Origin: Paenibacillus sedimenti
GTDB lineage: Bacteria > Bacillota > Bacilli > Paenibacillales > NBRC-103111
Reading direction: 5' to 3'
Length of the DNA: 64,000 bases
Assembly (NCBI RefSeq): GCF_014534655.1
Contig: NZ_JACVVD010000001.1
Span: 496,001-560,000 of the forward strand
Every line of letters begins with the position of its first letter. Positions within the stretch are counted from its first letter, which is position 1. The notes under the pieces were generated by a model. It was not told the DNA's origin. It saw nothing but the letters and a program-made list of their open reading frames with translations, and ran no database searches. A program made the position numbers and the translations under genes. Shown in pieces: positions 25,362 through 33,473 of this stretch.

Positions 25362-26228
25362 TTAAGCTCTTACAGTTTTCTGTTCCCGATATTGCCGCGG
25401 AGTCATCCCCTTCATGCGATGGAACGCTCGCGAAAAAGTAGGATACGAAGAAAATCCGGATTCAAAGGCTACCTGCGAAATGGGCAATTCAGAAGTAATC
25501 AGCAGGCTGCAAGCATGACGAATCCGCAGCTCATGAAGGAAGTCGACAAAATAAATGCCTAACGTTTCTCCAAACTGCGTGCTAAGCTGCGCCGGATGGA
25601 TGTGAAACTTTTCAGCCAATGAGGTTAGAGATAGCGGCTCCAGGTAATGGTCGTACACATATTGCACCACAGACCAAATGCTCTTCGCGGGAGCGGAACG
25701 CTGCAATTCTGAACGCGGCTTCTGGTTTTGTCCGCCATTACGTGCATATAGCGATAGTGCTTCCAGGAGCAAAGAGCGCAGCATGATCGGCTTCCAAGCG
25801 AGCGACGCTTCATGTTCCCGGTATAGACGTTCCCATAACTGCAAGCTTTCTTCATATTCTTTGCCCTGCAAATGGATATATGCCGGCTGAGCGTTGTCCC
25901 TTCCGAACAAAAGCTCGTTCAGACCCCAGGCAGCTTCAGGTCCTGTTGTGAGAAGCTTCATGTCGAAATTGCAAATGAACATCAGCAGGGAGTCGTCCGT
26001 ATCGGCCTTATACTCATGAATCTGGTAAGGGAGCAGGAGCACGATAGTCCCAGGGACCATATCATGCTGGGTACCGTTGATCCATTCTTTTCCTTTACCT
26101 TCAAGAACCAACGAAAATTCAATAAAATCGTGGCGATGAGAGGGCACTGATGTGTACCTCTTTTTTTTCATATGAAAAGGAAAGTCGGTATCGATATTGG
26201 GGTATTCGAAAAGGTATTGCGGATACAT
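25362..26228 (-). CDS. AraC-family regulator (paralogue 2), probable sialic-acid operon regulator
   Basis: A 288-residue protein with an N-terminal cupin (PSHRHDFIEFSLVLEGKGKE, PGTIVLLLPYQIHEY) and a C-terminal double helix-turn-helix (LTSLAEKFHIHPAQLSTQF and LPISQVAFESGFSSYPTFSR). It is clearly paralogous to the regulator at 20627. It is divergent from nanA-yhcH, so control of that operon is the simplest inference, with an N-acetylneuraminate-derived ligand possible. Confidence 0.9.
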   Translation of the reverse strand: MYPQYLFEYPNIDTDFPFHMKKKRYTSVPSHRHDFIEFSLVLEGKGKEWINGTQHDMVPGTIVLLLPYQIHEYKADTDDSLLMFICNFDMKLLTTGPEAAWGLNELLFGRDNAQPAYIHLQGKEYEESLQLWERLYREHEASLAWKPIMLRSLLLEALSLYARNGGQNQKPRSELQRSAPAKSIWSVVQYVYDHYLEPLSLTSLAEKFHIHPAQLSTQFGETLGIYFVDFLHELRIRHACSLLITSELPISQVAFESGFSSYPTFSRAFHRMKGMTPRQYREQKTVRA

Positions 26229-26400
26229 CGCGCTAAGCTCGCCTCCTGATCGTGTTAGCTCTATTATACTTCATTTAGATTTCGTAAAAAAATGAAAGGA
26301 TTTTAAAAAAAATGAAAAATGGATGTTAGCGCCGCGGGCTACAATACATTCATTACGAATGACATATTGCGCGAATGGCGCAAGGGAGAGGACGAATCCG

Positions 26401-27348
26401 ATGAACAAAACAACGAATAACCGCGAAATCTTTGGCGGTATTTTTACTGCATTGCTGACGCCTATGCACGAGAATGGCGACATTGACTTCGACTCTTTGG
26501 CTCGACTGGTTGAGCATCAGATCGCTCAAGGCATTCATGGATTTTACGTAGGCGGCAGCACCGGCGAAGGGTTTATTTTGACTAGTGAGGAGCGTCAGCA
26601 GGTGCTCGAAGCCGTGGTTAAGGCAGCTGCGGGTCGCGTGACCATTATCGCTCACGTTGGCTGCATCAGTACGCGGGAAGCGATCAAGCTGGCAAAGCAT
26701 GCCGAGCTTCAAGGCGTCAATGCCGTATCTGCGGTCGTTCCGTTTTATTATAAAGTATCCATGCAAGAAATACGCGAGCACTATGAAGCGATCATGGCCG
26801 CTGTGGAGCTGCCAATGATCGTCTACCATTTCCCGGGTGCGACGGGCGTCAGCCTATCCATGGACTTCTACGAGCAGATGAGCCGTCATCCGCAGTGCAT
26901 CGGCGTCAAATTCACTTCGTTGAATCTTTTTGAGATGCAGCAAATCCGAGCGCGCTGCGGGCAAGACTTCCTCATCTATAACGGACACGATGAAGTCTAT
27001 ACGGGCGGTGCATATGCAGGCGCTGACGGCGCCATCGGCAGCACATTCAACATGATGCCGGGATTGTTCGCAGATATGTACGGGCTAATCTCGTCTGAAG
27101 ACCGGCCGCCAATGGATGCTTTGCAGTCGATGCAGGCGGAAGCTAACGAAGTGATTGCACATATGATTCAATTCGATGTGATCGCCTACGAGAAATATAT
27201 GTTATATCTTCAAGGTGTTCTGGCGACACCGACCGTCCGTCAGCCATTGAAGCAATTCAATGCAGAAGAGCGCGGACGGATCGAGGCATACTATGCGAAA
27301 AGCGAAGTGCTGCGTCGTCATGGATTTATTGCAAATGGCGAGCGTTAG
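26401..27348 (+). CDS. nanA: N-acetylneuraminate lyase
   Basis: A 315-residue DapA-fold aldolase. The motif YVGGSTGEGFILTSEER (residues 49-65) and the Schiff-base lysine in IGVKFTS (K170) are specific for sialic acid lyases. The catalytic tyrosine is Y142 in VYHFPGATG, and YNGHDEVYTGG with DGAIGSTFNM follow. It splits N-acetylneuraminate into pyruvate and N-acetylmannosamine. The ATG at 26401 is used, with GGGAGAGGA about 9 bp upstream. It is cotranscribed with the yhcH-like gene. No nanE or nanK lies in the window, so later steps must be encoded elsewhere. Confidence 0.9.
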   Translation: MNKTTNNREIFGGIFTALLTPMHENGDIDFDSLARLVEHQIAQGIHGFYVGGSTGEGFILTSEERQQVLEAVVKAAAGRVTIIAHVGCISTREAIKLAKHAELQGVNAVSAVVPFYYKVSMQEIREHYEAIMAAVELPMIVYHFPGATGVSLSMDFYEQMSRHPQCIGVKFTSLNLFEMQQIRARCGQDFLIYNGHDEVYTGGAYAGADGAIGSTFNMMPGLFADMYGLISSEDRPPMDALQSMQAEANEVIAHMIQFDVIAYEKYMLYLQGVLATPTVRQPLKQFNAEERGRIEAYYAKSEVLRRHGFIANGER

Positions 27349-27359
27349 GAGGGATCGCA

Positions 27360-27827
27360 TTGATTCTCGATACGATTAGCCAATGGAAGCATAACCAGGG
27401 GCAGTACGGCGATGCGGTGCGCCGAGCGCTTGCCTTTGTCGCGAATGTGAACATCGCTGAAATGCCGTCAATGCTCGAGATTGACGGAAAACGGATGTAT
27501 GTCATGAAGCAGAGTCCGGCAACAGGGACTTTCGAGGAAAAGCTTGCCGAAAGCCATGCGCAGCATGCTGACATCCATGTGGTGGCGGAAGGGGAGAAAA
27601 GGCAGGGCTTCGCCCCTGCGTCCGAGAACAACCGTGTAGTCGAGGATCGGTTGGAAGAGAACGATTATGCGCTGTATTCGCATGTCGAGAACGAGACGCG
27701 TATCCTGCTCCGTCCGGGCGATTTCAGCGTCTATTGGCCCGGGGAAGTTCACCGCCCGAACTGTCATCCAGAGGGCAGCGTTCATTTGGTGAAACTGGTA
27801 GTCAAGATTCACCGCGATCTATTTTGA
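27360..27827 (+). CDS. YhcH/YjgK/YiaL-family sugar anomerase-like protein
   Basis: A 155-residue cupin. Conserved metal-binding features include ESHAQHADIHVVAEGEEK-like sequence near residues 60-75 and GDFSVYWPGEVHRPN near the C-terminus. NanM/YhcH relatives speed up interconversion of sialic acid anomers, and the fusion to or neighbourhood of nanA supports that role here. The start is TTG at 27360, with GGAGGGA 8 bp upstream and only 11 bp after the nanA stop. A strong terminator follows. Confidence 0.88.
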   Translation: MILDTISQWKHNQGQYGDAVRRALAFVANVNIAEMPSMLEIDGKRMYVMKQSPATGTFEEKLAESHAQHADIHVVAEGEKRQGFAPASENNRVVEDRLEENDYALYSHVENETRILLRPGDFSVYWPGEVHRPNCHPEGSVHLVKLVVKIHRDLF

Positions 27828-27836
27828 AGCAACCGT

Positions 27837-27886
27837 AAAAACATCCCGAACCATGGCCGAGCTACCCATGGTACGGGATATTTTTA
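27837..27886 (+). terminator. Terminator of the nanA operon
   Basis: A stem of about 18 bp with one or two mismatches (ACATCCCGAACCATGG with CCATGGTACGGGAT) is followed by TTTTTATTTG. Confidence 0.85.
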
Positions 27887-28581
27887 TTTGATAATTTGGC
27901 TCTGTTAAACTTTGTTGTTGATTTTCTTTATTTAAGTAACGGGACTAAAAAAAGAGTGGAACTGTGAAGGTTCATAAATCACAGAAACAACGATTCTGTA
28001 TGAAATTTCATATAAAATCGGGCTCTTCGCTTCAATTAGAGCTTTTGTGTATGATTTTTCGTGTATAACTATGGAAATTACCGTTTGAAGGATAAATCTG
28101 TATGATTTTTCGGGTATATAAATGGGGGAACGATAGTTTCGAATTGATCGCTAATTGTTTAGGTGGTTTATCTTACCACATAAGAATTTATAAGTTTCCG
28201 ATGAGTCGGAAAACGAAATTCTTATTGGCGAATAAACCTTCCTCTGAACGCGGTCGCACATCTTCGAAAGACCTCGATAGAGGTTTATCTCATGGTTAGA
28301 AATCAACAATGAAGAATAACAAAGCCGGTAATTTTGATTGAATAATGTGTTAAAAAATAATCTGCATACTTTGAACGAATACATGAATCGAACCGACCAA
28401 TACATATTCTGTCGTTTTTATCATTTTCAATTCCATATTCATGATGGTTATGTAATTGAGGTTAATTTTGTATTGTAAAATGCTAATATACGCATGTTAA
28501 AATGGCCTGCAACTTTCTTTATAATCAGGATAACAACACACACCAGAGTGATTGTTGAGAAAAAAAAGCAGGGGTGACACG
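27887..28581. other. Long AT-rich intergenic region before the sugar ABC operon
   Basis: Nearly 700 bp with no supported gene. It is AT-rich, and the short open frames in it lack ribosome binding sites. It holds the 51-bp-spaced direct repeat listed separately. The last 100 bp presumably carry the promoter of the solute-binding protein gene. I see no riboswitch fold that I recognise. Confidence 0.5.
28048..28118 (+). repeat. Direct repeat upstream of the sugar ABC operon
   Basis: TGTATGATTTTTCGTGTATA at 28048-28067 recurs at 28099-28118 with a single change (T to G at position 15). The period is 51 bp, close to five helical turns. Two same-face sites for a regulator, or a local duplication, would both explain it. 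Confidence 0.5.
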
Positions 28582-29937
28582 ATGAAAAAGATGTTCAAAA
28601 CAGGAGTTGCTGCTTTATTAATAACAACCGTTGCCGTGGGTTGCGCGTCAAGCCCTGGTGCGGATACGAAGCCGCAAACAAGTAACGGAGCAGCGGGCGA
28701 TGCAAATGCCAAGCCGATTACGCTTACGATGTGGGCGGGCACGGGCTTCAAAGATATTGAAGGCTATGATAGCAAGAACTATGGAGACTGGGAAAAGCTA
28801 AAGGCGGCAGAGTTCCAAAAGCTGCATCCGAATGTGACCGTTAAAGTCGAATCCGTGCCGTTTTCGGACATCGAGCAGAAAGTGAACGTAGCTGTTGCGG
28901 GTAACAATCCTCCGGACATTTTGTACGATAACATTCCGATCCGCATTAGCAAGCACGCGCGCAACGGTGTACTGGACGAGCTGGATGAAGTCGTCAAAGA
29001 CGATAAAGCGGATTGGAAAGAAGCCTTCCTTAACATGGGCACGATCAATGGGAAGTTGTATGCGCTTCCGTTAGGCAGCGTTCCTCAGGTCGTCTTCCTG
29101 AATAAAACCCTTTTCGAGAAAAAAGGGGTTACAATGCCGCAGGATCGCTCCTGGACGTGGAACGAAATGAAGGATGCCCTGAAAAAAGTGGCCGATAAAA
29201 ACACGTACGGCATCGCATATTTCGCCAAAAGCGAGCAAGCGGACCAACTGATGGTCAATAATCTGCTCTCCGCCGGCGCCAAGTGGGCGAACCAGGATTT
29301 CACGCAGTATTCGGTGAACAATCCGGAAGGCGTCGAAGCTCTTACCTTTATGCTGGGCTTGCAGGAGGAAGGATTGGTAGCTCCGGGCACGGCAACGATG
29401 GATGTCAACGCGAACTTCGAGCTGTTCAAGCAAGGCAAGCTGGCAATTTTGAATCATACATCCCCGGTTTATGGCGATCTGGAGGCTGGAAAGAAGAACG
29501 GAGCGGTCGATCCTTCTGTAGAGGCGTATGGGATTATCCCTGTCATGAAAGAAGGGGTTAAGCCGCAAATCACGGTGACAGGCGAGAATGGCTATGCGAT
29601 CTTTAAACAAACCGATGCAGAAAAGAAAAAGATGGCGGTTGAATTCGTCAAGTTTCTGACCCAGCCGGACAATATTAAAGCGATCAACAAGGCGACGTAC
29701 GGGATCTCCGCACGCAAGTCGGCTACGTACGAGATTAAAAATAAAGACGCTTCCGAGGTATTCGAACAGTTAAACAAGTTGGATATCGTGGACTTGGGCA
29801 AAAACAGAGCTTACTTCTCGTCGCTAAGAAAAGCGTTTTTCCCGGAAATGCAAGCGGCCTTCCTGAAAGCAAAGAGTCCGCAGCAGGCGCTTGACGATTT
29901 TGTCAAAAAAGCAAATGAGCTGGCAGCCAAGAAGTGA
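28582..29937 (+). CDS. Sugar ABC transporter solute-binding lipoprotein
   Basis: A 451-residue family 1 extracellular solute-binding protein. The N-terminus carries a lipoprotein signal with the lipobox VAVGC (Cys21), and a low-complexity linker follows. The mature part has LTMWAGTGF, NPPDILYDNIP and TINGKLYALPLGS. It should capture a sugar outside the cell and deliver it to the permeases at 30046 and 30953. The ATG at 28582 has GGGGTG upstream; an earlier in-frame TTG at 28552 does not. A nearby nanA suggests sialic acid or an amino-sugar glycan as ligand (inference). Confidence 0.9.
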   Translation: MKKMFKTGVAALLITTVAVGCASSPGADTKPQTSNGAAGDANAKPITLTMWAGTGFKDIEGYDSKNYGDWEKLKAAEFQKLHPNVTVKVESVPFSDIEQKVNVAVAGNNPPDILYDNIPIRISKHARNGVLDELDEVVKDDKADWKEAFLNMGTINGKLYALPLGSVPQVVFLNKTLFEKKGVTMPQDRSWTWNEMKDALKKVADKNTYGIAYFAKSEQADQLMVNNLLSAGAKWANQDFTQYSVNNPEGVEALTFMLGLQEEGLVAPGTATMDVNANFELFKQGKLAILNHTSPVYGDLEAGKKNGAVDPSVEAYGIIPVMKEGVKPQITVTGENGYAIFKQTDAEKKKMAVEFVKFLTQPDNIKAINKATYGISARKSATYEIKNKDASEVFEQLNKLDIVDLGKNRAYFSSLRKAFFPEMQAAFLKAKSPQQALDDFVKKANELAAKK

Positions 29938-29958
29938 GAAATAAATAACGGTGCATCA

Positions 29959-30000
29959 CTTCGTCCTAGTCTGTCCTCCAGTTACTAGGACGAAGGTGTT
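29959..30000 (+). terminator. Attenuating hairpin between binding protein and permease
   Basis: A perfect 12-bp stem (CTTCGTCCTAGT with ACTAGGACGAAG, 13-base loop) is followed by GTGTTTT. In CUT1 operons such hairpins typically lower permease expression relative to the binding protein. Confidence 0.7.
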
Positions 30001-30045
30001 TTCACTGCAGGCGATATGATAAGGAATAGCTGAGGTGTTGTGCAA

Positions 30046-30909
30046 ATGAAGCTTCGACAATGGTTATGGAGTTATTTTTTTATCGGACCTAATTTGTTGT
30101 TTCTATCCGTATTTTTGGTGTTTCCCTTGTTTTATACGATGTATTTGAGCTTTTTCGAAGCCGACATTTATTCGTCCACCTTCGTAGGATTGGATAATTA
30201 CAGCAGTTTGTTCGGGGAAGAGTTGTTTCGCAAATCGTTCGTTAACACGTTTTATTTTGTTCTGATCATCGTTCCCTGTGTTGTGATCATTTCGCTGGTC
30301 ATCGCCGCGTTTATGCAGGGATTCCATAAAATATCCAAAAGTTTTTTCCGGCTCGTGTTTTATTTACCGGTTGTCAGTACACCGGTTGTACTCTCCTTGG
30401 TTTGGGGCTGGATGTACAATCCCAGCTTCGGTATTATCAAGTATTTCTCCGAACTGCTCGGCTTCGGGGCGGTCGATGTATTTTCCGGGCAATTGAGCGC
30501 AATTTTGGCGCTTTCCGGCATTGTCGTCACCTGGATGGTCGGTCAGCCCATTATCCTGTATTTGTCGGGGATGGAAGGCGTATCGAAGGAGTTATACGAA
30601 GCTGCGGAAATCGACGGGGCAGGTCCGCTTCGAACGTTTTTCAGCATCACGCTTCCGATGATCTCCCATACGACGATATTAATTGTGATCACCTCGACCA
30701 TCAGTGTGTTCCAAATTTTCGTCGTGGTCCATTTGCTTACCGGCGGCGGTCCTTATCATGGAACCGAATCTCTCGTATATACGATTTACCAGACCGCTTT
30801 CGTATCTTTGGAATTCGGTAAAGCTTCGGCGCAAAGCGTTATCCTGTTTATTATTATTTTAATCATCTCGCTGCTGCAATTCCGCTTCATGAAATCCAAA
30901 ACCGATTAA
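30046..30909 (+). CDS. Sugar ABC transporter permease (MalF-like, CUT1)
   Basis: A 287-residue membrane protein with about six helices. Its ATPase-docking EAA loop, ELYEAAEIDGAGPLRTFFSI, lies about 100 residues from the end. The GAGGTG site 8 bp upstream supports the ATG at 30046 over the GTG at 30040. It pairs with the permease at 30953 to form the import channel. No ATPase is encoded here. Confidence 0.92.
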   Translation: MKLRQWLWSYFFIGPNLLFLSVFLVFPLFYTMYLSFFEADIYSSTFVGLDNYSSLFGEELFRKSFVNTFYFVLIIVPCVVIISLVIAAFMQGFHKISKSFFRLVFYLPVVSTPVVLSLVWGWMYNPSFGIIKYFSELLGFGAVDVFSGQLSAILALSGIVVTWMVGQPIILYLSGMEGVSKELYEAAEIDGAGPLRTFFSITLPMISHTTILIVITSTISVFQIFVVVHLLTGGGPYHGTESLVYTIYQTAFVSLEFGKASAQSVILFIIILIISLLQFRFMKSKTD

Positions 30910-30952
30910 ACGGACAGCGCAGATTCGATTCGATAGAGGAGAATAGAACCGG

Positions 30953-31771
30953 ATGAAATTACATGTTGTCTCCAGATATACGTTTCTTTTGCTGGCATCA
31001 ATCATATTTATATTTCCGTTGTATTGGATGATTACGGGCTCCTTTAAAACGCAAGTATCGATCTGGGCGATTCCTCCGGAATGGTTTCCGTCCCAGTTCA
31101 GGCTGCTGAATTATGTTCATATTTTTTCTACGACGCCTGCGCCGCTGTGGATGTTCAACAGTGTGTTTACGAGCCTGGTCACGGTCGTTTTTGTCGTAAT
31201 TTTTTCGGCGATGGCGGGGTATGCGTATGCGAAGAAAAAGTTTCCGGGTGATAAAGTATTATTCTTTGTCGTCATTGCCACGATGATGATGCCGACCCAG
31301 GTCACGCTCGTTCCCTTGTACATTCTTTGCAGAGAGCTTGGCTTGATCGACAGTTATCTGGGTGTCATTCTGCCCGCAATCGCTTTTCCGTTCGGGGTAT
31401 TCATCGTCCGGCAGTTCGCCAAATCCATCCCCGATGAAATCGTTGAATCGGCCAGAATCGACGGAGCGGGCGAAATCAGGTTGTTCGCTACGATCGTGCT
31501 GCCGTTGCTCTTGCCGGCGCTTGGTGCGCTGTCCATCTTTGCTTTTATGCATACTTGGAACGATTACTTATGGCAGCTTATTATTTTGCAGTCCAAGGAG
31601 AAGCTGACGCTCCCGCTAGGCATCTCGACGATTACGTATTCCGAAAACAACGTGAATTACGGCTATGCGATGGCGGGAGCTTCTTTGGCGGCGATGCCGA
31701 TGATCATTTTTTTCCTGCTGCTGCAGCGAAGCTTCATTAAAGGAATCACATTAGGCTCGGTAAAAGGATAG
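30953..31771 (+). CDS. Sugar ABC transporter permease (MalG-like, CUT1)
   Basis: A 272-residue membrane protein with six helices, the EAA loop ESARIDGAGEIRLFATIVLP, and the C-terminal signature LLLQRSFIKGITLGSVKG of MalG-type proteins. GAGGAG precedes the ATG. It is the last transporter gene, and a terminator separates it from the YesN/YesM pair that probably controls the operon. Confidence 0.92.
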   Translation: MKLHVVSRYTFLLLASIIFIFPLYWMITGSFKTQVSIWAIPPEWFPSQFRLLNYVHIFSTTPAPLWMFNSVFTSLVTVVFVVIFSAMAGYAYAKKKFPGDKVLFFVVIATMMMPTQVTLVPLYILCRELGLIDSYLGVILPAIAFPFGVFIVRQFAKSIPDEIVESARIDGAGEIRLFATIVLPLLLPALGALSIFAFMHTWNDYLWQLIILQSKEKLTLPLGISTITYSENNVNYGYAMAGASLAAMPMIIFFLLLQRSFIKGITLGSVKG

Positions 31772-31777
31772 GCCGGA

Positions 31778-31803
31778 GAACCCCGTATTTTACGGGTTTT
31801 CTT
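31778..31803 (+). terminator. Terminator of the sugar ABC operon
   Basis: Short stem AACCCCGTA pairs with TACGGGTTTT around TTTT, followed by CTTGCATTTTT. Confidence 0.65.
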
Positions 31804-31810
31804 GCATTTT

Positions 31811-31843
31811 TGGATATTGGGGGACGTTCTGGATATCGGGGGA
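31811..31843 (+). promoter_or_regulatory. In-phase direct repeats upstream of the YesN/YesM operon
   Basis: TGGATATTGGGGGA (31811-31824) recurs at 31830-31843 with one change. The period is 19 bp, nearly two helical turns. A TATAAT -10 element lies at 31873-31878, just before the GTG start at 31896. AraC-type response regulators bind paired direct repeats, so this may be the autoregulatory site of the regulator encoded next. Confidence 0.55.
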
Positions 31844-31895
31844 TTGGTATACTGGTATATCCCGGCTTAGGTTATAATTGTTATGAGGTGATCGC

Positions 31896-33473
31896 GTGAA
31901 AATCATAGTCATCGAAGACGAGGTCGACATCTTAAAAGGTATTCAAGAGGTCATCGAACAGAGTGGGCTGCCATTCGAGCAAGTATTTGCGGTACACACC
32001 GCAGAGGAAGCGCTTACAGTAATTGAGCAATGCCGTCCTGAAATTATATTAACGGATATCTTGCTGCCGGAAATGAGCGGTTTGGATATGTTGGAATCGG
32101 TCAAAGCGTTCGGTTACCAGCCCAAAGTCGTCGTCATCAGCAGCTACAGCAATTTTATGTACGCCCAGCGGAGTATTCAATTGGGAGCGGTCGATTATAT
32201 TCTCAAGCCTGCCCAAAAAGAGGAGCTGATCGAAAAAATCGGCTCTGTCTATGATATGGTTCAGCGTGAGCGCATCAGTGCCGACCAGATCAAAAACCAA
32301 ATGGCCTATGCCCGTTTGGGAACGGAAGCGCTCAAGGAAAAGTTCGTGCTGGGTCTGTGCATGCACAAAACGGCGCTGCAAGAGCATATTCATCACCGGC
32401 TGCAGGTGTGGGATCTGCAATGGCTGGAGACACATTCGTATGTTGTGATTTCATTAAGCATAAATAAGGACGAATTCCGGGGCAAAGAGGATAAGGATAT
32501 TAATCTGGACCTGTTTGCTATCGGCAATATTGCGGAAGATATTATGATGAGCTACCAGCCTTCGGTCATGATCCGCAGCATCCACCATGATTGGGTCATC
32601 CTGACGGCTTGGGAGCAGGAGCAGGATGTGGCGCAAGATATCCATGATCGGGTTCTGAAATATCAGAAAATAAAACCGGCCATTGGCATCAGCCCAAGAA
32701 TGCACTCCTTTCAAGCCATATCGGTAGCGTACGAACAAGCGCGCAAAGCGCTCAAGATCGCCATACTTAACAGCAGCAATCGGATCGTCAGCTATTCGGA
32801 TATAACCGATCGAATGGACGAAGAGAATGATGTGCGGATCAGTCAATGGGTGGCCGAGGCGGTTCTGGATGGGGATGATGAAGCTGTTCGGCGGTGGCTG
32901 GGGGAAGCGATGGAGCGCTTCATGCTGGACAGGGACGTAAGTAAAACCGGCGATTTATCGATCAAATGTTTTGAATGGATACTTGAGGTTCACAGCAGCC
33001 TGGCTGAGAAGGTAGACATGGAAATCAGCCATTTTCCGATGGAGCTTTGGGAAAAGGCGGAACGCTGCCCGACGGTGGACGATTTGAAGCTTTTGCTGCA
33101 AGAGCATCTTAGCGAGCTCATGAAGCTTGTTCTCGATCAGCAGCAGCCGAGTCATCCCAATTACATGATCGATAAAGCGAAGCGGATCATCGAAGCGAAA
33201 TACGGGGAAGAAGTTACGCTGCAGAGTGTGGCCGATGAACTCAATATTCACCCAGTGTGGCTGAGCCGCCTGTTCAAAAAAGAGACGGGTCAAAATTTCT
33301 TGGATTATTTGACCGAAATCCGTATCGAACAAGCGAAGCAGCTGCTGCGCGGCACGAACCTGAAAATCTATGAAATCGCCGAGAAAATCGGATATCACGA
33401 AATTCAATATTTCGGCAAGCTGTTCAAGAAAAGAACGAACATGACTCCAAAGGAGTTCAGATACGGCAAATGA
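31896..33473 (+). CDS. YesN-type response regulator with AraC DNA-binding domain
   Basis: A 525-residue protein. The receiver domain has the acidic pair E7-D8, the phosphoacceptor D54 in ILTDILLPEMSG, and a Lys in YILKPAQKEE. A long middle linker leads to a C-terminal AraC domain (VTLQSVADELNIHPVWLSRLFKK and LKIYEIAEKIGYHEIQYFGK). It should activate sugar-transport genes after phosphorylation by the coupled sensor. The start is GTG with GAGGTG 5 bp upstream. The stop overlaps the kinase start by 4 bp. Confidence 0.92.
   Translation: MKIIVIEDEVDILKGIQEVIEQSGLPFEQVFAVHTAEEALTVIEQCRPEIILTDILLPEMSGLDMLESVKAFGYQPKVVVISSYSNFMYAQRSIQLGAVDYILKPAQKEELIEKIGSVYDMVQRERISADQIKNQMAYARLGTEALKEKFVLGLCMHKTALQEHIHHRLQVWDLQWLETHSYVVISLSINKDEFRGKEDKDINLDLFAIGNIAEDIMMSYQPSVMIRSIHHDWVILTAWEQEQDVAQDIHDRVLKYQKIKPAIGISPRMHSFQAISVAYEQARKALKIAILNSSNRIVSYSDITDRMDEENDVRISQWVAEAVLDGDDEAVRRWLGEAMERFMLDRDVSKTGDLSIKCFEWILEVHSSLAEKVDMEISHFPMELWEKAERCPTVDDLKLLLQEHLSELMKLVLDQQQPSHPNYMIDKAKRIIEAKYGEEVTLQSVADELNIHPVWLSRLFKKETGQNFLDYLTEIRIEQAKQLLRGTNLKIYEIAEKIGYHEIQYFGKLFKKRTNMTPKEFRYGK

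Noticed and set aside
28102-28299. Plus-strand 65-residue open frame in the long gap
   Set aside because: No ribosome binding site, no similarity and biased composition typical of AT-rich non-coding DNA.
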